From: Tetrahymena thermophila SB210
Taxonomy: Eukaryota > Ciliophora > Oligohymenophorea > Hymenostomatida > Tetrahymenidae
DNA length: 64,000 nucleotides
Direction: 5' to 3'
Assembly: GCF_000189635.1 (NCBI RefSeq)
Contig: NW_002476185.1
Span: 1-64,000, forward strand
Shown: piece after piece, positions 40,241 through 52,800 of the stretch
Layout: the number at the start of each line of letters is the position of its first letter
Position numbering within the stretch: the stretch's first letter is position 1
Notes under the pieces: model-generated
Databases searched by the model: none
The model's input: only the letters and a program-made list of their open reading frames with translations
What the model was told of the DNA's origin: nothing
Program-made: the position numbers and the translations under genes

Positions 40241-43035
40241 TCAATAATTTTTAGCATTCAATAACTTTAGTAATTTTATTTTATAAAGAGTCTCCTGTTG
40301 TAAAATGAAATTATTTTATCTAATTTTAATTAATAAATAATAAAAAATTAAGTAGTGTTTGTTAAAATAAATTAGTTTATAATATATTTTGTTTATTAAA
40401 TTAGATTAACTTATTTTTGGTTTTAAATATTAAATAATACCTAATTTTTATTAATACAACCAGTTAACAACAGAAAATATTTTAGGTTATTTGTAATAAT
40501 ATAAATTTTAGAGATTAAAAATCTTACATCTATATTTTGAAAAAATTTTAATATTTTAAGGGATGATTTATACAAACAATTGCCAAAATTAATTAAAATA
40601 ATTAATTTTAATTTTTAAATTATTTTCCGTAGAAAAATTGATTATTTGAATATAAGAAAGTGGTATTTACCTCTTGAATTGATGAATTTTGAAGATCGCT
40701 CATGAGATTTTCGATAGAAAATTAGATTTGTTAGTTAATTATTTTTTTATTAAAAATCTTTTAAAAAATAAATTAAATATTTAAACTAAAATAAATGTAT
40801 TTTACTGTTTGCTTGTCTTTTTATAATTACTACTCTGCTTTTTCCTTTTATCTAACATAATCCACCATTTAATCTACTTCAATATCCAATATAGATTCAT
40901 TATATGCCTTTGATTTATACATTTGCAACTCATTTTATTATTCTTCTAAATCTTTTCTCAGATTAGCAATCTTATTTTATAAAATCTCTCTTCTTTTCTT
41001 TAGAAACTGATTTGACTCCCTTTTAAAATAAGTTAATAATTCTAAATAAATTTAACTTAATTTTGACTATTTTACTTAACATGATGAAATTAATCTAAAA
41101 TATCAGAAGGTTTTTATATCTATTAAAAATTATTTTAAATTTCATCAAAGAAAGATTTATAATCTTTGATTTTTTGAACTTATTCGAGCACTTTTTATTG
41201 AAATCGGGCTTTTCTGTTTTCTTCTCTGTCAGATTTTCTTTATTCTTCCATTTATTTTTCAATTTCTATTTATTGTTAATATAATATCTCTCTCTATATC
41301 TATTTCTAAACCTCTTCATCGTTGTTTTCCTTCACCCTGATATTCTCATCAAGTAAATTTTATTTGGACTAAGTCTGCTGTCTCTCTCTTTTCAATTTCA
41401 TGAATTCTTACTATTATATGAAAACATGTAATTATTATTTTTACTTAAAATAATATATTTGATAATTAATTCAGTATTATTTGAATTTTATAGTTGCAAA
41501 CTCTGAATAAAAAAATTAAAAATAAATTTTAAAATTATATGATTAAGAATTGATTATAAGAAAATCATTTTCATCTATTTTTTTTAGAGTTTTCTGAAAA
41601 AGTTATAATTGAAAAATATATATGTGTTAGTTACTTTTATTTTGTCGATTGCTTTGACATCTGTACCTAATAAATCTTATTCACTAGATAAAAATTTTTT
41701 AAGAACTTCAAGCATTATTGAATCATTTTCATATGGAACTTTTTTAATCATGTAATCATTTGACCTTACCTCGATCATAAATTGGAGAGATAATTTTATT
41801 GTTTCTTCATCATCTACTTTTTATTCATATTATTCTATTTCTTGCTTAAGCTGGTTAAAGTCAGAATCTATATTTTAGTTACATTCTTCAATTAATTTTT
41901 ACTCACCCATCAAATTTTTGACCTACATTTATAGACTATAAAGTTTTTATAATTTTTCCTTATAGGTTGGGGCGAAGACGTTAAGCTTGTGCTATCCAAA
42001 TAATAATACATCTTGAATCTTCTAGATTTAATCTTATCTACTTGTATATTGTTCTTTCTTAAGTATCATTTCTCCCATATGTCTTGTTGATAAAACTTAT
42101 GGAGAGTTCTACTTTACTTTTTTGTATAATAATTTAAATGAAATTTATATAATTTAACGTTTCTCTCTATAATATTTAAAGGATGTTAATACTGATAGAA
42201 CTTTCTCTTGAAAAATGAAAAGTTTATCTTGTTGTACGCTTGGTGCTCAAAGGACTTACTTACTAAGAGTAAGTGTTATATTTCTTTTCAGGAATTTACT
42301 TCTCGATTTACTATATTAAAAAATTCCTTTCATTCTATTCATTTTTGACTGTCTCAATAACTTTTGGAGTCTCAAAGAATAGAGTTGTCTATTCCATTTC
42401 ATCTTATGTAGTTTACTTAGCTTTTGTTCCACGTTTATCATTTCCATCAATGATTTATTGAATATTACGAAGCTAGCTTACAGCTCTTTTCAACTGATTT
42501 TATAAATAAATAGTTATAGTGTGATTTTTCTTAACATAAAATAAATAAAAAAGTTAAGTTGATTTCACTTCAATCAATTGTATATTAATTCATTACATCT
42601 TATACTACAACATCTATCTATTTCTACTTTTTAAACTAAATTTTTGGCTACTCTGAAAGGGCTGATTTTCTTTTAACCTCAACCGGCTTGTGATATTCAG
42701 TAATAAAGAAATCTTCAGGATTGGCATTTAATTGATTAAGAATTAACTTTGGAATTCTTTCTGATTTTTTGTACAAATTATAAAAATTAATTTTTCAAAA
42801 TCATTTTATTAATTCCTAAATTACTTTCCGCAGATTTATTTCCTCTTTTTTGAATAAAGCTTGACTGTGTTGATTAAAATTAACTATTTTGTGAAACTTA
42901 TTAGCTATGATTGAATCTAGGCGAAGATTATGATTTCAAAATAGATCTGATTACAGACGATCTTTTTTATTCCTATGAGGATCTAGGAATACTTTTTATA
43001 GATGGTTACTTCTAATATTGTATTAATTCATTCAT
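40241..43035 (-). CDS. Coiled-coil protein, eight exons
   Basis: Model: exons 43035-42825, 42760-42597, 42493-42260, 42111-41635, 41410-41076, 41019-40806, 40757-40671 and 40294-40241, phases all consistent, 591 residues. Residues 1-120 are Ser/Gln/Arg-rich and disordered (SIPRSSQEQKRSSVIRSILK). From about 125 on it is mostly charged coiled coil, for example LKQEIEQYEQKVDDEE, EKQMEEQRKSDREENRKAR and ILQNKIANLRKDLEEQQNEL. The overall look is that of ciliary or cytoskeletal coiled-coil proteins, but no family is certain. The last two exons and the 376-nt last intron are the least sure; another frame downstream also stays open to about 40100. The third-intron boundaries (42112-42259) are also approximate. 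Confidence 0.75.
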
Positions 43036-44498
43036 AAATATGTAAATCAGTGATGATATATAAAATTATAAAACTATAGTAAATCAATCTTCTTAGTCAA
43101 TTAAATATCCTATTTTGTATATTTTTAATTTTGTGAAAGCAAAATTTTTAATGATTTATTAAAGCATCACAAGTAAATTTCAACTAATTATATACAAATG
43201 ACCTTTTTAATCAGTTGATATTTTTAAAAATAAAATCTATTTTCACCATCCAATAAATTTATAAAACTTCAATCAACCAGTTAATTTTTAAATGGAGTTT
43301 TAAATATCAAATAATATAAAATTTTCATAGACAATAAAAACTCATCAATTAAAATTGTTTCATTTAATAGAAATTTAATATTTTTAGGATAAATAATATT
43401 TTAATAATATCAATTTTGCTTTTAATTATTTCTATAAACAATCTCTAATAGTGTTTAAAGTAACTTAAAAAAAATCATTTATATTAATACTTTTTTAATT
43501 TCTCTTTATGATTTAAACTTTATTTAAATAAAATAATTACTTAAATTAAGTTAAAATTTAATCTCTACTGATAAATTTATAATATTATCAATATAAATAC
43601 ACTCTTTTTAATTTTATTTATCTTTTTATAAATATCATTTATTGAAGATGAAAACATTTTATTTTTGATTATTCTTATTTTTTAATCTTTTAAATATCAA
43701 CTCAAATAGTTAAATTCATACTAACTTCTCTTCGATTGTTTGATTTTTATTAAAAAAAGCAGATAATCAAGTTTATATTACTATTAATAATAATTTATTT
43801 TTGCTATACGTATAAATAAAATCAATTTTAGTTAATTAAATAGATAAAAAGCATAAAGATCTTTACAATAAAATGTATAACATAACATTACTCTAAAAAC
43901 TTTTTTTTATAACTACTCTCTTTACACCTTAAAAACATATTAATAAATTCAAAAAATAAAAACCTATAAATATTATTTAATACCTTATATTAGTAGATTT
44001 TAAAAAGTCTTGTTTAATATTACAAGTTTTAGTATTTTGCATTTTTAAATTCAATACCTAAAGCATTTGTTTTTTGGGATATGTACATATTAATGAGGAT
44101 AGTAGTAAATAAAAATAATATTTCATTTGAAAATGTAATTTAACAATTTTAATAAATCTTGTATTTGAAATCAAAATTATTCCTATTAAATTAATTTCAT
44201 ATTTGAAAGGTAAAATAAAAATATTTAAAGTTTAACTTACAGTTACTTGTTATTCTTTGATAACTATATTTATTAAATTTTTAAATTTAAATAATATTCT
44301 GCTATTAAAATTCTAGATTTGTAAAACAAATAATTAAAAAAGATAGCTAATAAATAAATAAATAAATAAAATTTTAGAAGGATAATTATGGAGTATATAT
44401 TATAAATATTTATTTTTAATATTTTTGGATAGAAAGCAGAAAGAGTAATTATAAAAATAAGAAATTTAAATCCAATCATTTTAATTTACTATTAAAAA
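43036..44498. other. Intergenic, no gene seen
   Basis: About 1.46 kb upstream of the coiled-coil gene. Extremely AT-rich, with an AATA run at about 44349-44371. Long chance open frames exist on both strands because only TGA stops translation; none looks like protein. Confidence 0.45.
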
Positions 44499-44802
44499 AT
44501 GAATATAATTTAAAAGTTAGTGTGTATTAATTAGAATAAACAAAATGACATTTACGTAGATATCAAAAGAGATTTGTAATCTTATTTGATCCTTGAAATA
44601 TAACCTGAGTTTTCTAGATAAATAGGAGATCTTTAATAAAAAGTATAAATTATCACATTTTAATACTAATATGAGTAAATTAATATAAACTCTTGACATT
44701 CTACCTTAATAATCTGAAGACAGTGATTATGATTCAAAATTCCATAAATAAATCTACTTTTGCGATAATATTTAGTTTAATGCATGTTACCCCAAAAAGT
44801 GA
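44499..44802 (+). CDS. Possible small gene, unknown
   Basis: A two-exon model (44499-44674 and 44724-44802, intron 49 nt, phases match) gives 84 residues. The composition looks more like protein than the surrounding frames, with polar and hydrophobic residues mixed (NDIYVDIKRDLQSYLILEI, DDYDSKFHKQIYFCDNIQF). There is no recognisable motif, and upstream DNA is open in the same frame, so the start is uncertain. It may be chance. The minus-strand frames at the same place are Ile/Leu/Phe-rich artefacts. Confidence 0.3.
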
Positions 44803-46588
44803 GAAAAATACTAGCATTTAAAAAATAATAAAGTTCATTAAATCAATCATCTATCTACTCATTAATAGTATTATTATTGTTTTAATTTTTTATGAATTGA
44901 ATACATTAAATTTAAAGTATTCAAGGTGTTTAAATTTTTTAAAAAATTTGAAAAACAAATAAAATAGACTTTTTATACTGTTTCATTAATGTATTAATTA
45001 ACTAAATATTTTTAAAATATTTCATAATAATTTAATTTTGTTCATGCCTTACGAAATAAACTCCTTTTAAGTTGTAAGTAATCTAAATTTTTTTCAAAAT
45101 ATAAATTATTCATTTTATTTTTAAAAAGCTTTTTTACAATTTTTTGATTCCTAACTAACTAGTTTTCTACTTCATTATATTTAATTCAAACATTTTACAT
45201 ATAAATTTAAAAATAAAGCGAAGTTAAATAAAATTTAAAGTAAATATTTAAAAAGAAAAATAAAATAAAAAAATAATAATTTCTTTATTTCAAAATTTTC
45301 ATTGCTTCATTCTTCATTTAAGAATTACTTTATTTAACAAAATTATTAATTCGTTCCTAACTAATACTTTGATTATCAAAATAACTAACTTTTAATTAAG
45401 AAATTAATTATTTATTCTTCACTGTTCGCAATTTAATTATGCATTCATTCAAAATGTTAAAATATACCATAAAACTAAGCCAGCTCAACAAAAAATAAAT
45501 ATTCATTCATTTGCAAAGCAAGTTATTAACATTTTTTTTAGTTTTTCAACCACCTATTAAAATTTTCTCTTGAAAATATTACAAACATTAAATTTTGACT
45601 GCTTAATTTTCTTTAGTTAAAATTAAAGAGTATAAAAATTATTATTCTAGTAGTGATGTCAATCATATTTTCTATTTCTTAAGCTACCTTCGAGCTTAAA
45701 GAAATATAATGACTAACTGAAGAAATAGTGGTTCTAGTTGATATATTAATGTTAAAAATGTTCTCTATCATAATTCAAAATGAGCTAGCTACTCAGAATA
45801 AAGGTAATAAAATTCTATTTGCAAGGAATACAGTGTTATTTTTAAGTAATATAAATTATGTTTAAAAAATACTAAATTTTCAATATATATACATGCCGAT
45901 TTGTTGATTTTATAGTTTAATTGATTGTAAAATGTATGGTTAATATATAAAAAGACAAAGAAAGAGACAAGACAATTAAAGTGCTTATAATAAAGAAGGT
46001 GAGATGATAATAATAATAATAATATTAATTTGTTTTATAGTAATGAGATTTATAGGTAACCGATTGTATTTTGTTTATTATAATTTAAGGTGAAGGTGAG
46101 GAATTTTGATCATCAAAGAGCTAAGCATATAACTAAGCAAACAATTTTTTTGCAAGTGTTGTTTGCTAGATTGATTGATAGATAATAGATAGGAGATGAT
46201 TTTATTTAGCTATTTTGTCGTCTATTTATCTGTAATTAAGGTTAGTTAAATAGATAGAACCGATATACTTTCTTTTGCTTGCAAATTTAAGTTATTAATA
46301 TAATGATATTATAAGTTGAGATGATAATCAATTTCAATGAAGGGATAAGACTGAGGAATTTTATTTATTTATTTATTTGTTTAGCATGAATAAGTTTTTT
46401 TTGATGATTTAACTTATTTGAAATATGTTAATGAGATGTTATAGAGTTATGGGGAAAGTGAAGAAATTGAAAATAATAATATTTTTTTTGCTTTTTACAG
46501 TCGTTTTTTTAGTTTTAAAAATGATATTATAATATTTTTTATTGGCTAAACTTTATTTATTCATAGGTGATCAAAGTTTTTGTTTAAC
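44803..46588. other. Intergenic, no gene seen
   Basis: About 1.8 kb of AT-rich DNA. A TAA trinucleotide run lies at about 46007-46026. A more G-rich patch at 45940-46330 includes several AAGG/GAGG-like stretches but no coding frame. Confidence 0.45.
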
Positions 46589-46879
46589 TCACTCAATTTT
46601 AATATTTTTGTAGGCAGAGCAATTAAGAGAGACATCTATTTCAATACGAGGATTGAATCTGCAATATTTACGCTTTTTACCGTTAGGGTCAATTTTCTTA
46701 CGTTCAACGTTCTTTTTGTTTTGGATTTCAGGAGCTTTTTCTTCTACTACTTTAACTATTTTGTTGATGAAATTTTCATCAATATCTTTATTTTCCATGT
46801 TTTCGATATTCTTTAATTTCAAGGAAAAGCTTACGTAGAAATGTTCACCGTGTTTATCCTTAATATCTTTGGCTATTAT
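46589..46879 (-). CDS. Partial or small unknown protein, likely last exon
   Basis: The frame ends at TGA 46589-46591 and encodes about 95 residues with clear protein character and balanced codon use, unlike the DNA around it: DIKDKHGEHFYVSFSLKL, then KIVKVVEEKAPEIQNK, then a basic stretch RKKIDPNGKKRKYCRFN and a beta-like end IEIDVSLNCSA. It opens at an acceptor-like AG near 46879, which suggests a spliced last exon whose upstream exon(s) I could not locate in 46880-48200; alternatively translation starts at an internal ATG near 46798. Family not recognised. Plus-strand frames here are shadows. Confidence 0.5.
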   Translation of the reverse strand: MIAKDIKDKHGEHFYVSFSLKLKNIENMENKDIDENFINKIVKVVEEKAPEIQNKKNVERKKIDPNGKKRKYCRFNPRIEIDVSLNCSAYKNIKIE

Positions 46880-48211
46880 ATTAATAAATAGAAGTTTAGA
46901 ATATTGAAATCAAAATTTTATTTGCCATACAGAATTAAATATTATATTTTATGAAAATTCGATTAATTGATGAAAACAATCTTCGGGGTAGGGAAAAATA
47001 AGTAATGAACAATTTTGCTAGTATTTTAGGGTTCAAAATACCGCTCTTTTTTTTGTTAATACGTATTGATTCATTAAAAGTAGTAAGTAAAAAAATTAAT
47101 TATCGAACTCCTTATCAAATCTAATAAGGATACATATATTTTTTAAATTCTCCATAACCAACAAAAGGTTTATGAAATGGATAGCCTTATTAATTGAAAA
47201 TATCTACTTTGATAATAGAAGAGATTTACTATTGAGCTTTATTAAAAGAGATGATGCTTCGTATTGTTAATGTAGTTATATATTTTATAAATTTAGGTAA
47301 TAGCTGCTATTAGCTATTTATTTATTTGAGTATAAAGCTCTATACTTTTTCCACAAGATAATTTAATAATTAAATTTTCATAAAATTTTCATTTGTATTT
47401 TTTTAATTCTATTAATAATTTTTCTTAATAATTTTTTTTTTTTCGACTTTTCTTTTCAATTTTTTTATGAACTTTTATTGCTTTATAGTTTTAAATGATC
47501 AATGTGTATCTCGTAAAATGAATGTAAATTTTGTCAAATTTATAAATTTCTAAACATTAAAAATTAACTTTAAATGTATAAGCCAATTACCAAGTAGCTT
47601 TTTAATATTCTTTTAAAACATATTCCTATTTGTCTTAACTTAATTTTGAATTTAGATTTGATAAATGCTTTTATATTATGAGTAAACTTTAATATCTTAA
47701 AAATTGTAAACCAATTTGCAAAAATTTTCTCATATTTAATCTTGCTAATGGAATTGAATGCCCGATCTGATGTGTTACATATAAATAATATTTCTTCTGG
47801 TGTTTTCTGCTTTAATTAACAGAATGAAATAGTAAAGCACATTATTTTAGCGTTCTAAAATTATATCCTCTTTTTTTTGCTGCTATATTTGAGTATTTTT
47901 GATTTTATAGCTTCATAATTTGTTGATTTGATTTATGTATTTTGATAAACAATCAATACATGTGAAAAATAAGCGTACTTAAAAATAAAGTTTAAAAATT
48001 GTATTCATGATTGCAAGTAGAATCAGATGAAGTATTTTATCTAAATAAGATAGAAAAATAAATAAAAAATTTATATGTGAGGAGAGTAAGTGATTAATTA
48101 TTTATTATTTAAAATAATACATATTTTTAAGTAATCTACCCCTTCTAATTCTGATTCTATCAATAAAAAATACACTTTGTTTTCTATGAAAATTCAAGAT
48201 TTTAGATTTTT
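46880..48211. other. Intergenic or unlocated upstream exons
   Basis: About 1.3 kb between the 46.6-46.9 kb frame and the B-box gene. It could contain the missing 5' exon(s) of the former. No exon could be placed with phase and splice agreement. Confidence 0.35.
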
Positions 48212-49801
48212 TCAAAATTTTTGATTTTTTATAAATATGAAGAATGTCTATTTGTTTGTTTGTTTGTTTTCATCATGTTTAAAAATTTGTAAGTAAGTTT
48301 AAATTAAAATTAAATTATTACAATATTTAAGCTCTTTGGTTTGGGGTTCCCATGTAAGGAAGTTAATAACGTCTCTCTTCTTAGCATGACCTTTGATGAG
48401 GTGGAATAGCTTGGAGAAATGCTCTAATGTTTTTTCTTCTTGGTGCTTCTTTTCCAATTCTTTCATTTCAGAACCGATCATACGGTGAGAAAATGTTTCT
48501 TAAAGGTTAGCTGCTAATCCTTGAGTGTTTATTATTTATTGCTTTGCATCGTTGACAACCTTAGCAGACATATTGTTGATACTGATCAATTGAGAAAAGC
48601 TTTCCATCTTAACTTAGCGGATGTTTTAAGATATTTTTGAGATGGAAGAAATTCTTTCGTTGAGTTGTTTCTCATTGAGGCAAGAGCTAGGCTCTTCAAT
48701 TTCCTTTAAAACATTGATGAGGTAGGTGGTGTCATTGTTGCTTGTCAATTTCATCATGAAGTAAGCGCGTTGAAGAGATTTGAGAGTATCAAGCAAGTTG
48801 TTAATATGTTCTTGCATTCCTTCCAAGCTTTGTATATTCTAGTTGAAGAGATTCTCAATAGTATTAAATTAATTGCTTGTAGCAGCAATATTTTCAGTTA
48901 CTTTTCCCTTCACCTAGTTAAGAAAAACTCTAGCATCAATAATTTCATGACCTGTGTGTTCTATCAAGCAATTCTAGCACAACAATTACCACTAATAAGA
49001 GCAATTTGGAGAAGTACACAAGAACTTCAAGCCTGGCTCAGCCTTGTGTTGATGCTTTTGGCAAGAAGGTATCTTAATGCTGGGCAAAGATTACAATTAA
49101 GCAGCCATTAAATGCAAATTGCTTAGATTGTTGAATTATTCCATTTGTTATAACTGCTATTACTATTGTATGTTTTCCATCATATTTAAAAGCATGAATT
49201 ACTGTTGTGGATTTTAATTTTATTGAACGTTTTGAATGGGTAAGCCAATTAAATTATTTTATTGGTTTAAAGCAGCATTAAGTTGTTGTTAATTTTGCAA
49301 TTATTGGATTTAGAATTGCAAAAAGTTATTATTGTTTAAGAATTATAATGGAGTTTATTAATTGGTTCCGTTATTCATATTGACTAATAAATTCTTAGTG
49401 GGTGAATTAGTGCCGTTATTGTTGCTGTTTGAGTTAGCAAGAGTATTGGGGCTAGCGAGATTATTTACTAACATGTTTTGGTTGGTTGGATTTTAAGAAA
49501 CCTAAGTGTTCAATTAGAGATTAATAGAGTTTTAAGACTATACAGGAAGAGATGTGCAGTTTGCAATGCTTGTTGAGCTACCGTTCTAGTTATTTAAACT
49601 AGAAGAGCTGATCAATTGATTCTAAGTCCGAGAATTAGAAGCAAAGTTAGAGACAGTTGGAAGATTTTACTGAGAGGAAGTATTGCGCATTTATGAAATC
49701 AACTCAGTGTTCATAAAGTATGGCATTTAAAGTTTAGTATTAGAGGCAAATTGGTCAGGTTGCATTGTGGGAGTGCTTGATGTTGTGGAGGTTTATTCCA
49801 T
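48212..49801 (-). CDS. B-box zinc-finger protein with Q/N-rich N-terminus
   Basis: A single open exon, 529 residues. Residues 1-240 are Ser/Asn/Gln-rich and low complexity (ELISQMRNTSSQQNLPTVSN; LQFQIQQLQNQQQLNAALNQ). At about 245-288 lies a B-box-type zinc-binding module with the order C-x2-H, C-x4-C, C-x2-C, H-x2-H (PSCQKHQHK, FLCTSPNC, LLCQNCLIEHTGHEI). A helical coiled-coil region follows (about 300-490), an arrangement like the B-box plus coiled coil of TRIM proteins but without a RING. The last ~30 residues (after KELKYCNN) look poor; a GTAATAATTT donor there suggests a missed final intron. Function unknown; protein interaction scaffold is inferred. Confidence 0.8.
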
Positions 49802-52800
49802 AATATTTATTTTTTCAGTAGTTTGCTTTATCTTTTATAATTTCAAATAAATGAAATATATTTGGTTATTAATTAATTATGATTTTAGTTTACAATTACA
49901 CTTAAATAATGACGTGCTTCAGATAATACCTTTTGCCAATCAATTAATAAATTAATCAATATTTTATGTAAGTATTATTATTTAAGTAGCTAGATTTAAA
50001 GTAATGCAAATTTATTAATTTTTAATTTTGGTATTATGATATGTGATTTAATGGCTAGACGATTTCTCTCTTACTTTTATTTATTTATTTATTTAAGACG
50101 TGCCTAGTTTAGTTTATTAATTTTTTTTTTTTGATAAGAGGGCGATTGATAATTATTTCTTATGTTTCTTTTTTTTTCACCAAAATAACGAGATTAAAAT
50201 CTCTTTTTCTTTTAATATTATTTATAAATTTAGATTATCTTGTGTGAGATTTCTTAATTTAAAGGGAAGTAATTAGCGATTTAATGAATGAACGATCAAA
50301 TAGATATGGGAATTTAGAGTCAAATCAATTCAATTTTTGATTGAATTTAATATATTGATAGATTAAGAATCAATCAAGTATACTTTTTTAGTTATTATTA
50401 TTTACTAATTAATTAAATTATTACGAATTTCTCTGCCAAAAATAATTAAATTATTTGTTTATTGATTATCTTATTAGCTCTTTACTTTCTTTTTCCTTAT
50501 TTTGATTTGATTTTTTATTTAATTTTTCTTTCTGTGATGTAAATTTAAAGTTTTAAGTAACGAGGATGATGATGTTTGATGTTCACAACGATAAACCAAA
50601 TCTCTCCTTTCTTGTCAGATGAAAAAAATTTCCCCCCCTTTTACTACTTTTAATTATAAAATTTCTTAGATTTCAATCAAATATCTAAATTAGATGAGGG
50701 ATAGTTGTATTCCTTCAAATTCAGAATTAGAAGTGTTAGTGATATTTAGTTATGATGAAGTTATATTGGGAGCAATAGATTTTGTAAACTCTTGACAAAA
50801 TTTGTTCGAGTTGCTAGATATTAGTACTAGTCTGATTTAGAAGAAAATTAAGTTAATCAGATTGCAATCAAGCAAGAAAGAAAGTAGTCGAATTAACAAA
50901 TTGTTTGTTGGTCAGCCAAACAATATAACAGTCAAAGATATAGAATTTTTATTTATTTATTTTACTAGCAGACAAATAATTTAACTTAGTCCTTCTAGCT
51001 TAATATATATTTTTAGGGAAATGAATTGTTCTTGATTATATAGTTTTAGATGATCCTAATAAATAATTTTATTGCGCTGGTCTTCCTCTTACTGAGTCCT
51101 GTATCAATAAAATTGCAATTTTTCTCTTTATTAATTATTAAAAAAGGAGAAATGAAGCAAGCTTAGTGGGTTTTTTATTTTAATTTATAAAGTAAAGTTC
51201 CGATGAAAAATGCAGGAAAAAATATATAATTTTTTATTTTCTGCCTGAGTACAGTAGTTAGGTCGGTAGATGTTTTATGAAATTGGAATTGTTTTTGATT
51301 TTTATTTATTATAAATAATTGGAAAGACAGAGGGAGGGAAGGTATAGATTTTAAATGAATTAGAATTCTGATTTATTTATTGAAAAGAAGTAAGTAAATT
51401 GATGTATTTAATAAGCAAAAATAAGTAAATGAACAAATACGAATTTGTTTTTGAAACATAAAGAAAGTATTTCTAAATAAATAAGAAGAAATTTGCAAAA
51501 AGAAGACTTTATGCAGATTTGAATAGTTTTAATTAATCATAATTTATTTTCCGATTATTTTTAAGTTGTAAATTTGTCATTTAAATTTGATTTGATTTGC
51601 ATGGCTGGTTGACTGACCGACTGACTTATTGATCGATTAATATATTTTTTTATTTAGTTTTTATATATTTTTCAATTCGCCAATGTCAATGCAAACTAGG
51701 TACACTTAAATTAAAATAAATAACAAGAAGTGAAAAAATTTTTAGGAAAAAATTTAATTCAAAATAAATTTTAGAGTATTTACTATGTGGTAGCAAGCAA
51801 TTAATGTTTACTTATTTATTTTTTTATTTTTCTTGCTTTTTTATTGGTGCTTATAAGTGTAATTTTTATTTATGTATTTCAGATACCAACATAATAACTA
51901 ATCAAATTAATTTTTCGACCTTAAAGCCAAATAAAATTTGACTTATTAATTCTAATCTCCCACTTTTAATAAATATCCTGGTCTCCAAATATTGGCTAGC
52001 TTAATTTTGTGTTACAGTAAACTTTACCTTTTGATTTGATTATTTCTAATAAATTTAAACACTTTTCCAAATCTAACACAAGGGAAAAACTGGCCTATTT
52101 CATTTATAACCAGCCACTATCTCCATGAGACTAGTATCCTAGTAAAATTATTATTTTGTTATTAAATTTAATACCTCACTAAAATTTAATTCAAGTGAGT
52201 TTCAAGCTTGAATAATTTTTACCTTAGCAGGGCTATTTTTAATTTTTTTATACTTTTAACTTCACTTCCCTTATTTCCCTTATGGAAAACAATATTACGA
52301 AATTCTTTCATTATTTTTTCTTCTTACAAACTTCGATATTACATATCAAAAATGATTAATTTTTTAATTACCCCCTTAATATCTTCTATAAATGTATTCT
52401 ATTTAGCTATGAATTAATTAATTTATATAATCTTTTCATTATTTTTGAATATCAGCAAAACTCTATAATGGGTGAATGAGTAGTCTATTTTAATGTAAAT
52501 TAACAACTTTATAATTCTGATATTGTTTACATGGACGTAGTAAATACATGTAATAGGGCTAATTGATTCTATTTTTGAAACTGAAGAATCCCAATCAGAT
52601 AGGTTGATTATATAATATAATATTCTAATCTTTTATATAAAAGATAAAAATAACCCACCCTATTGATTCACCACTTACAATCTAAAAGAACAAAATATAA
52701 ATTCTAAATCTTGAGAGAATTTTCTAACTTTAAATACTCTCAACTACAAAAGAAGTAATACTCAAATAGGCAACCAAACAAATATAAATTTAACTTAACT

